A DNA stretch of 64,000 nucleotides from Hymenobacter tibetensis (GTDB lineage: Bacteria > Bacteroidota > Bacteroidia > Cytophagales > Hymenobacteraceae). This document shows, piece by piece, positions 53,331 through 60,468 of this stretch. A model generated the notes under the pieces. The model was given only the letters and a program-made list of their open reading frames with translations. It had not been told where the DNA came from and searched no databases. Position 1 is the first letter of the stretch. Each line of letters starts with the position of its first letter. The stretch lies in the NCBI RefSeq assembly GCF_022827545.1, contig NZ_CP094669.1, positions 4,457,001-4,521,000 on the forward strand, in the 5' to 3' direction. A program made the position numbers and the translations under genes.

Positions 53331-54788
53331 TTATGGCTGTGGCTGACCGGGGATGAAGAACTCGAACTTGAATTCTACACGACGGTTTTTCGACATGTTG
53401 GTTTTCGAAGTGTTAGGAGCAGCTGGCTCACCTTCACCACGACCTTCCGTTACCACGCGGGTTGGATCAACTTGCTTGCCCGTGAAGTAACGCTTCACCG
53501 AGTTTGCACGACGCTCCGACAGTGCTTGGTTGAACTCATCAGTACCACGGCTGTCAGCATGACCGATTACACGGATGCTATACTCGGGGTGGTCTTTCAG
53601 AGCCTGGATCATCTTGTTCAGCTTAGGATACGAGCTGGTCGTGATAACCGTGCTGTTCGTAGCGAAGCGGATAGGCTGCTCCAGTTTCTGTACAGCTGGG
53701 TCGATGGTCAGCGGGCAACCGTTGGCATCTACACGAGTACCGGCCGGCGTGTTCGGGCAAGTATCCTGCGCATCTGGAACACCGTCGCCGTCAGCGTCAA
53801 CTACGAGTGGGCAACCAGTGGCATCCACTTGCGTACCGGCTGGGGTATCAGGGCACTTATCGTTTTTGTCGGCTACGCCGTCACCGTCAGCATCTGGGCA
53901 GCCGCGCAGTGCAGCAGTACCAGCCTGGTCGGGGCACTCGTCTTCCGAGTCACGTACACCGTCGCCATCTTTGTCGGGGCAGCCTTCGAGGGCAGCAGTA
54001 CCGGCCTCAGTTGGGCACTTATCTTGGTAATCTGGAACACCGTCTTTGTCGCCGTCGAGGGGGCAACCGGTTTCGTCTACGGCTACGCCAGCAGGGGTAG
54101 CCGGGCATTTATCTTTGCGGTCTGGAACACCGTCGCCGTCTTCGTCTTTTGGCTTACCAAAAGCAATAGTCAGACCGGCAGTGTGCTGCAGGTAACGGTC
54201 ATCGAAGCTATCCTCGTCGCGGGTTGGTACCCCGTCCAGGTTGGCACCGAATGGTACTACTTGGGCGGTCTGCACGAAAATGCCGACAGCATCACTGATA
54301 CGGAAGTTGATACCGGCGGCACCTTTCAGCGAGAAGTGGCGGTCGTCGCCGTTAAGCCCTTGGCCATTGTAGCTACCTTCTAGGCTGGTCAACGTCAAGC
54401 CGGGCGTCAACGACAGGTAGGGCTGTACTACAGCGTCTTCTTTCAGAGCCCAGCCGTTGTTCAACTTGAACTTGAGCGGCAAGCCGATGTTAACGACGTT
54501 GTTGGTGAAGTAGGTTGGGCCACTCGTCAATTCGCTCTTGAGCTCAGCGTAGTCCGCCTGTAAGCCCAAGTCGAAGCCCGGCGCGATGTAGCGGTTGATA
54601 GAAATGCCCGGGCCGTAGAAATTACGGTCCCACTTCCAGAAATCAGAGCCATAGTTGCCCTTGTACTGATAGGCGCTGCCGTAAAGACTGATGGCCGTTT
54701 TGCGGTCGGCGCTTTGGGCTTGCGCTTTGGGGGCCGCCGCCAGCAGCGTGAGTCCCAGCGCTGTGCTGATGGTAAGCAGGTGTCTCAT
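53331..54788 (-). CDS. OmpA-family protein with TSP type-3 repeats, copy 2
   Basis: The 485-residue protein has the same layout as copy 1 and is clearly its tandem duplicate: signal peptide, barrel (AISLYGSAYQYKGNYGSDFW), type-3 repeats and an OmpA domain (HADSRGTDEFNQALSERRA, NRRVEFKFEFF). Here the repeats include two ending in DAxGCP before the OmpA domain. The OmpA domain is more divergent than the barrel: PTRVVTEGRGEGEP here, TRIVSHGYGESKP in copy 1. It ends with FFIPGQPQP and lacks the basic tail. It has its own terminator. Confidence 0.95.
   Translation of the reverse strand: MRHLLTISTALGLTLLAAAPKAQAQSADRKTAISLYGSAYQYKGNYGSDFWKWDRNFYGPGISINRYIAPGFDLGLQADYAELKSELTSGPTYFTNNVVNIGLPLKFKLNNGWALKEDAVVQPYLSLTPGLTLTSLEGSYNGQGLNGDDRHFSLKGAAGINFRISDAVGIFVQTAQVVPFGANLDGVPTRDEDSFDDRYLQHTAGLTIAFGKPKDEDGDGVPDRKDKCPATPAGVAVDETGCPLDGDKDGVPDYQDKCPTEAGTAALEGCPDKDGDGVRDSEDECPDQAGTAALRGCPDADGDGVADKNDKCPDTPAGTQVDATGCPLVVDADGDGVPDAQDTCPNTPAGTRVDANGCPLTIDPAVQKLEQPIRFATNSTVITTSSYPKLNKMIQALKDHPEYSIRVIGHADSRGTDEFNQALSERRANSVKRYFTGKQVDPTRVVTEGRGEGEPAAPNTSKTNMSKNRRVEFKFEFFIPGQPQP
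54022..54122. repeat. 101-base tract shared with the first OmpA gene
   Basis: This is the partner of 52231-52331, with two mismatches. It covers a type-3 repeat around CPLDGDKDGVPDYQDKCPTEA. Confidence 0.85.
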
Positions 54789-55123
54789 AGGTGAGAGATT
54801 TAGGGTACAGACAATTCCGGCACGTCGGGGGACGACGAGAACCGGAAACAGGCTACTATACTTGTCCGCATTTAGGAAAGTTGTATTGCCATAGGTTAAT
54901 GCACTACTACTTATTGCTGTTTTACCATATTATCACTCACTTTCCAGACAGCTGTACTTTGCCTATCCCCGCTGATTTTCAGCCTCCCAACGCCATTAGG
55001 GCACATCTGAGGCGTACTTCCTGCTAAACATAGAGTTTTTATTTTTTTCCTTGATAAATCCATAAAAAAAGCCGCCCAATACAGTTGGGCGGCTTAGTTC
55101 AGGTGCTTTTACTCGGAATACGC
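54789..55123. other. AT-rich gap
   Basis: No gene is seen in these 335 bases. The promoter of OmpA copy 2 should lie here but I found no full -7 match. The terminator of the aminopeptidase gene is at the right end. Confidence 0.5.
55069..55095. terminator. terminator of the aminopeptidase P gene
   Basis: An 11-bp perfect stem (55069-55079 with 55085-55095), read on the minus strand with a run of T after it, follows the gene ending at 55124. Confidence 0.85.
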
Positions 55124-56419
55124 TTATCGGGCAGCGCGCATCAGGGCTTCAATGTCATCGGCTTCCAAGGGGATATTCTTCATCAGGTCTTGGTTGCCAG
55201 ATGCCGTTATCAGGATGTCGTTTTCGAGGCGTATTCCTAGACCTTCTTCCCGAATGTAGATTCCGGGCTCGCACGTATACACCATCCCGGGCTCGAACAC
55301 CCGGTACTTGGCCCCTACGTCATGCACATCGAGGCCCAAGTAGTGAGACGTACCGTGCATGAAGTACTTCTTATAAAGCGGAGCTGCTGGGTCTTGGTTT
55401 TTGACGTCGTTGGCGTTCAGCAAATCAAGCTTGATTAGTTCCTGCTCCATGGTCCGCCCAACGGCCGCATGGTACTCCTCTATGTTATTGCCGGCAACCA
55501 GCTGGGCAGTTGCCTGCTTCATCACCTGCAACACGGCTTGGTACACGTCGCGCTGGCGTTTGGTGAACGTACCGTTAACGGGGATAGAGCGGGAAAGGTC
55601 GGCGGCATAGTTGGCGTACTCGGCCCCGAAGTCGAGCAGCATGACATCCCCATCCTGGCATTCTCGGTCGTTGCTGACGTAGTGCAGAATGCAGGCATTG
55701 GCTCCCGAGGCAATGATACTGCCGTAGGCCGGGCCACGGGAGCCGTTGCGCAGAAACTCGTGGAAAATCTCGGCCTCAATTTCGTATTCCATCACGCCGG
55801 GCTTCACAAAACCGAGCAGCCGGCGAAAGGCTTTGTCGGTGATGTCGGCGGCGCGCTGCATCAGCCGGATTTCCTCGGCACTCTTAATGGCCCGCAGATG
55901 GTGCAGCAGCGGAGCAGCCCGGCGGTAGGTGTGCAGCGGATACGCTTCGCGAATCCACTTGATGAAGCGGGCATCACGCGTTTCCACTTCCACCACGGCC
56001 CGAATGTGCTCGTTGGTGTTCAGAAACACGTTTTCCGCTTCGTTCATGAGTGCCGGCAGCACCGACTTAAACGATTCCAGCCACATGATAGTGGGCACAC
56101 CCGACTGGGCGCGGGCTTCGTCTTTGGTTAGCTTGTAGCCTTCCCACACCAGGATGTGCTCACTGGTTTCTTTGAGAAACAGGATTTCGCGGTACTGCGG
56201 CAGCACGGCATCCGGAAAAATCACGAGGATGCTTTCCTCCTGATCGACCCCGGCCAGATAAAACAGGTCATTGTTCTGCCGGAAGGCCATGGTGCCGTCG
56301 GCGTTGGTGGGCATGATGTCGTTGGAGTGGAATATAGCCAACGACGCAGGAGGCAGCAGTGCCGTGAAGTTGCGACGGTTCTGAATGAAAAGCTCGGGAG
56401 AAATCGGGCCGTAGCGCAT
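55124..56419 (-). CDS. pepP: Xaa-Pro aminopeptidase (M24B)
   Basis: The 431-residue enzyme cleaves the N-terminal residue from peptides with Pro at position two. The N-terminal domain (about 1-170) is the usual creatinase-like fold. The pita-bread catalytic domain shows LLDFGAEYANYAADLSRSIP with two metal Asp residues, HGTSHYLGLDVHDVG with the metal His, GMVYTCEPGIYI with a Glu, and IRLENDILIT with the last Glu. It has no signal peptide, so it is cytoplasmic. It diverges from the glycosyltransferase gene at 56601. Confidence 0.95.
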   Translation of the reverse strand: MRYGPISPELFIQNRRNFTALLPPASLAIFHSNDIMPTNADGTMAFRQNNDLFYLAGVDQEESILVIFPDAVLPQYREILFLKETSEHILVWEGYKLTKDEARAQSGVPTIMWLESFKSVLPALMNEAENVFLNTNEHIRAVVEVETRDARFIKWIREAYPLHTYRRAAPLLHHLRAIKSAEEIRLMQRAADITDKAFRRLLGFVKPGVMEYEIEAEIFHEFLRNGSRGPAYGSIIASGANACILHYVSNDRECQDGDVMLLDFGAEYANYAADLSRSIPVNGTFTKRQRDVYQAVLQVMKQATAQLVAGNNIEEYHAAVGRTMEQELIKLDLLNANDVKNQDPAAPLYKKYFMHGTSHYLGLDVHDVGAKYRVFEPGMVYTCEPGIYIREEGLGIRLENDILITASGNQDLMKNIPLEADDIEALMRAAR

Positions 56420-56600
56420 GAGCGGAAATTAAGGAGAACAAGAAAGGCGTACCCGCGGCACGCTGGCCGCAAGTTAGAAGTTTGGCCAGAATAGCCGTAA
56501 ACCAAACGCCTTCTAGTGCTACGAAAGCCGGAATTTTGCCGCGCAACTATTCCGTTTGCTTCTCTGTACTTTTACTTACGACCCGATTCTTTCAACCAAT

Positions 56601-57680
56601 ATGTCTTCTGCTCCCTCCGGTGCTGTCTTGCTTATTCAAACCGCTTTCATTGGCGACGTGATTCTGGCGACGGCCCTTCTGGAACACCTGCACCGGGCCG
56701 AGCCCAACACGCCCGTGGATTTTCTGGTGCGCAAGGGCAACGAAGGCCTTATACAGCAGCATCCGCATGTACGGCACGTGTTGATATGGGACAAGAAGCA
56801 AGACAAATACCGGGGGCTGTGGCAGCTACTCCAGCAAGTGCGGCGCGCCGGCTACAGCCGCGTCGTGACGCTTCAGCGTTTCGCCTCCACCGGCTTTCTG
56901 ACGGCTTTCTCGGGCGCGCTGGAGCGGGTTGGTTTCCAGAAAAACCCGTTTGCCTTCCGTTTCACGCGGGCGTTGCCCCACGTCATGGGGGCAGGGGTGC
57001 ACGAGGTGACGCGCAACTTGCAGCTGCTGGACCCAGCCTACCAAGGCCCGCTGGTGCCGCCGCGCCTCTACCCCACTCCCGCCGACGAAGCCGCTGCCGC
57101 ACCCTACACCACCGACGGGCCGTATCTGTGTATTGCACCTACCTCCGTGTGGTTTACCAAGCAGTTTCCGCAGGAGCAGTGGATGAAGCTATTGGCTGCG
57201 CTGCCAGCTCACTACCGCGTTTATCTGCTCGGTGGCCCGCCCGATGTAGCGGCGTGTGAGGTGCTGCGGCAAGCCAGCTCCCGGCCCAATGTGGTGAACC
57301 TGGCGGGCAAACTCTCGTTGCTGGCATCTGCGGTACTTATACGCGGGGCGGTCCTGAACTATGTCAACGACTCGGCCCCTATGCATTTGTGCTCAGCAGT
57401 GGACGCCCCAACCTGCGCCGTGTATTGCTCTACGGTGCCTGCTTTCGGCTTCGGCCCCCTAAGTACGTTTGCGCGGATTGTGGAGATTCCGGAGCCGTTG
57501 GCTTGCCGGCCTTGCGGGCTGCATGGCTATCAGAAGTGCCCCCTCACCCATTTCCGCTGTGCCCACGGTATTGAAACCGCGCAGCTCTTAGCAGTGCTAG
57601 CCGAAGCCGAGCTATATACCCGCAACCCGCCCCAGGTTTCGGCGGCTTCCGAGCAAGGCAGCAGCCTGACCTTGTCCTGA
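56601..57680 (+). CDS. glycosyltransferase family 9, second member
   Basis: The 359-residue protein is heptosyltransferase-like. It opens with GAVLLIQTAFIGDVILATALLEHL (in parts), has YLCIAPTSVWFTKQFPQEQW in the second domain, and LNYVNDSAPMHLCSAV near residue 255. Its Cys motif, CRPCGLHGYQKCPLTHFRC, matches that of the member at 43194-44255 in spacing. ATG 56601 fits the family start. TACTTTTA at 56567-56574 is a one-mismatch -7 element. Confidence 0.9.
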   Translation: MSSAPSGAVLLIQTAFIGDVILATALLEHLHRAEPNTPVDFLVRKGNEGLIQQHPHVRHVLIWDKKQDKYRGLWQLLQQVRRAGYSRVVTLQRFASTGFLTAFSGALERVGFQKNPFAFRFTRALPHVMGAGVHEVTRNLQLLDPAYQGPLVPPRLYPTPADEAAAAPYTTDGPYLCIAPTSVWFTKQFPQEQWMKLLAALPAHYRVYLLGGPPDVAACEVLRQASSRPNVVNLAGKLSLLASAVLIRGAVLNYVNDSAPMHLCSAVDAPTCAVYCSTVPAFGFGPLSTFARIVEIPEPLACRPCGLHGYQKCPLTHFRCAHGIETAQLLAVLAEAELYTRNPPQVSAASEQGSSLTLS

Positions 57681-57734
57681 ACGAGTGGCTTCAAGCCAAG
57701 CCTAGCGGGCAGCCGCTTTCAGGCAATCGGCGAG

Positions 57735-57742
57735 TACCTTTG
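57735..57742 (+). promoter_or_regulatory. -7 element for the M16 peptidase gene
   Basis: TACCTTTG is a full match, 97 bases before the ATG at 57840. No proper upstream TTG is visible. Confidence 0.45.
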
Positions 57743-57839
57743 TATTTCTTGGAAACCCAACAGCCCGGCTGATTGGTTATACAAGACCGGGACAGCAAAG
57801 AGTAGTCCCTCCGACCTTCCGCTTCCAAGATTTCAGTAA

Positions 57840-59093
57840 ATGTCTGATTACGACCAGTACGAGTTGCCTAATGGCATCCGGGTTTTGCACAAGCAGGTGC
57901 TGCACACCAAAATCGCGCACCTTGGCTTTCTGCTTGATATTGGTTCCCGCGACGAGAGGCCCGAGCAGCAAGGCCTCGCGCACTTCTGGGAGCACATGGC
58001 CTTTAAAGGCACCGAAAAGCGCAAGAGCTTTCACATCCTCAACCGGCTCGAAACCGTGGGCGGCGAGCTGAATGCGTATACCACCAAAGAGAAAATCTGT
58101 TTTTACGCCTCCCTGCTAAGCACGCATTTCGAGCGGGCCTTCGAGCTACTAACGGACCTCACGTTCAACTCAGTTTTTCCTGAAAAGGAAATAGAGAAGG
58201 AGCGCGGCGTGATTCTGGAAGAAATGTCGATGTACGAGGATGCACCCGAAGATGCCATTATCGACGATTTCGATGATGTGGTATTTGGCGGCCATTCGTT
58301 GGGGCACAACATTTTGGGCACGCGGGAAAGCGTCAGTAGCTTCCAGCAGCCTGATTTCCGGCAGTTCCTGACCGAAAACATCCGCACCGACCGGCTGGTA
58401 TTTAGCTCGGTCAGCAACCTGCCGTTCAAGGAAGTGAAGCGGCTGGCCGATAAGTTTCTGGCGCCCCTGCCAGCCCGGCTCGGCCCTCGTCCGCGCACGG
58501 CTTTCAGCGGCAACCAACGCGTTGACCGGCTAGAGCACCGCCCTATTTCGCAGGCACATTGTCTGATTGGGGGCCCAGCCTATGCCATCAACGACCCGCG
58601 CCGGATTCCGTTTTTCATGCTTAGCAACATCTTGGGTGGCCCTGGCATGAACTCCCGCTTGAACTTAGGCATCCGGGAGAAGTACGGCTTGGTATATACC
58701 ATCGACGCCACGTATTCGCCTTACACCGATACGGGCCTGTTCGGCATTTACTTCGGCACCGAGAAAAAGCAAGTTAACCGCACGATTGCGCTGGTCCAGA
58801 AAGAGCTGAAGCGCCTGCGCGAACAAGCGTTGGGCACGGCACAGCTGCACACGTCCAAAGAGCAGTTGATGGGCCAAATGGCCATGGCCGAAGAAAGCAA
58901 CGGCGGGTTGATGCAGCTGCTAGCCAAAAGCACCCTGGACCTAGGCCGCGTAGAATCCATCAATGAAATCTTCGACCGGGTGCGGGCCGTTACGTCTTCG
59001 GAATTGTTGGAGCTAGCCAATGATGTGCTGCGCGAAGACAATCTAAGTGTATTGCAGTACGTGCCAGAGGTGAAGCTGCCGAGGAAGAAGTAG
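57840..59093 (+). CDS. M16-family zinc peptidase
   Basis: The 417-residue protein has the inverted zinc motif HFWEH (His48, Glu51, His52) and the distal Glu in GVILEEMSMYED about 76 residues later, so it is an active-type M16B subunit. The C-terminal half carries the usual R/Y pair region in NLGIREKYGLVYTIDATYSPY (in parts). No signal peptide is present, so it is probably cytoplasmic. The family cleaves peptides or small proteins, sometimes with an inactive partner subunit, which is not seen here. Confidence 0.93.
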   Translation: MSDYDQYELPNGIRVLHKQVLHTKIAHLGFLLDIGSRDERPEQQGLAHFWEHMAFKGTEKRKSFHILNRLETVGGELNAYTTKEKICFYASLLSTHFERAFELLTDLTFNSVFPEKEIEKERGVILEEMSMYEDAPEDAIIDDFDDVVFGGHSLGHNILGTRESVSSFQQPDFRQFLTENIRTDRLVFSSVSNLPFKEVKRLADKFLAPLPARLGPRPRTAFSGNQRVDRLEHRPISQAHCLIGGPAYAINDPRRIPFFMLSNILGGPGMNSRLNLGIREKYGLVYTIDATYSPYTDTGLFGIYFGTEKKQVNRTIALVQKELKRLREQALGTAQLHTSKEQLMGQMAMAEESNGGLMQLLAKSTLDLGRVESINEIFDRVRAVTSSELLELANDVLREDNLSVLQYVPEVKLPRKK

Positions 59094-59168
59094 ACGTTTC
59101 TGCTTACCAGCTAGCATACAGTGCGCTGCTGCCTCCGTAACGTACCACTTCCTGCTTCACTGTACCCT

Positions 59169-59615
59169 ATGCGTGTATTCGGTCATGTAGGCACCTATCG
59201 GCCCGGCGACTTATTTGCTAATCGGCTGGAACTGAGCCTAACGGGGCTGCACAAGCCGCGCCGGGCGGGTGTGAGCGGTAGCCAAACCGAAGGCGCCGAT
59301 TCTATTGTGTTAGCCGGTGCCTACGAAGATGATGCCTTCAGCGAAGACGAAATCATTTACTCGGGCAGTGGCGGGCGCGACCTGCAAACTGGCAAGCAAG
59401 TAACCGACCAGGAAATGGTTGGCCGCAACCTGGCGCTGCGGCGCAGCCAGGAAACCGGCCTACCCGTGCGGGTCTTTCATCGGGTGCCGTGCGAAGCCGG
59501 CGAGTGTTTCCGCTACGAAGGGCTGTACCGCATTGTCGGGCACGAATTTGCGCGGGGCAAGGCCGGCTTCCAGGTACTTTTGTTTCGGCTGGTTCCCATT
59601 GCCACCAATGAATAA
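59169..59615 (+). CDS. stand-alone YDG/SRA domain protein
   Basis: The 148-residue protein is a single SRA domain, the base-flipping fold that recognises methylated or hydroxymethylated cytosine. Its hallmarks are FGHVGTYRPGDLFANR, GVSGSQTEGADSIVLAGAYED, DEIIYSGSGGRD and YRIVGHEFARGKAGFQVL (given in parts). In bacteria the SRA domain is often fused to an HNH nuclease. Here the protein ends right after the domain. It lies between a peptidase and a methyltransferase gene, 15 bases before the latter. No DNA cytosine methylase is in the window. Confidence 0.85.
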   Translation: MRVFGHVGTYRPGDLFANRLELSLTGLHKPRRAGVSGSQTEGADSIVLAGAYEDDAFSEDEIIYSGSGGRDLQTGKQVTDQEMVGRNLALRRSQETGLPVRVFHRVPCEAGECFRYEGLYRIVGHEFARGKAGFQVLLFRLVPIATNE

Positions 59616-59630
59616 AACACGCTATAGTTG

Positions 59631-60272
59631 ATGCCCGACGACGAAATACAGCGCTACGCCGACCAGCATACCAGTTCCGAACCACCCCTGTTGGCCCAGC
59701 TCAACCGCGAGACGCACGTGCAGATGCTCCACGCACGCATGCTTTCCGGGCATGCACAGGGGCGGCTGCTGAGCATGATCAGCCACATGGTGCGGCCCCA
59801 GCGGGTACTCGAGCTAGGCACCTTCACGGGCTATGCCGCGCTGTGCCTGGCCGAAGGGCTGGCCCCAGATGGGGAACTGCACACAGTGGAATTCAACCCG
59901 GAGCTGGAAACTAGGATTCGGCGCTACATCAGCGCCGCAGCCCTGACGGAACGGGTGCATCTGCATATTGGCGCCGCTGCTGACCTGGTGCCCGCATTGG
60001 GTGGGCCGTGGGATTTGGTGTTCATTGATGCCGACAAAATCAACAACGACACCTACTACGAGTTGGTGCTGCCGCAGGTAAGTACAGGGGGGTTCGTGCT
60101 CATCGACAATGTACTTTGGGGCAACAAAGTACTGGACTCTTACCCCGTAAAACCTTCCGACAAAGACACGCACGCTGTTCGAGCCTTCAACAACAAAGTG
60201 CAAGCTGACCCGCGGGTGGAAAATGTGTTTCTACCGCTGCGCGACGGGTTGCTGTTGGTTCGCAAGCTGTAA
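59631..60272 (+). CDS. O-methyltransferase, caffeoyl-CoA OMT-like
   Basis: The 213-residue enzyme is a SAM-dependent class I methyltransferase of the small cation-dependent O-methyltransferase type. Motif I is RVLELGTFTGYAALCLAEGL (residues 58-77). The metal-binding region is DLVFIDADKINNDTYYEL, and FVLIDNVLWGNKVLD carries the next Asp-Asn pair. Bacterial members methylate catechols or tRNA wobble uridines, and the substrate is unknown here. The ATG at 59631 is preferred to the TTG just upstream. Confidence 0.9.
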   Translation: MPDDEIQRYADQHTSSEPPLLAQLNRETHVQMLHARMLSGHAQGRLLSMISHMVRPQRVLELGTFTGYAALCLAEGLAPDGELHTVEFNPELETRIRRYISAAALTERVHLHIGAAADLVPALGGPWDLVFIDADKINNDTYYELVLPQVSTGGFVLIDNVLWGNKVLDSYPVKPSDKDTHAVRAFNNKVQADPRVENVFLPLRDGLLLVRKL

Positions 60273-60468
60273 CAATTGCTGGTACCGCGTAAGGCGTGCG
60301 TAGCGCATGTTTCGCCGGTTATGGGTTGGCGAGCCTGCCCTGCCGTACAGGACGAACGGAACAGGCACCGCCAACCCAGTTTGCCTTTTGCGCTTGTTTG
60401 CGGTAGCAGTGATTAAACGTTGGGACTTGGTTTGCGTCTATGCCCAAGTGAACCCTTATCTCTACGTG

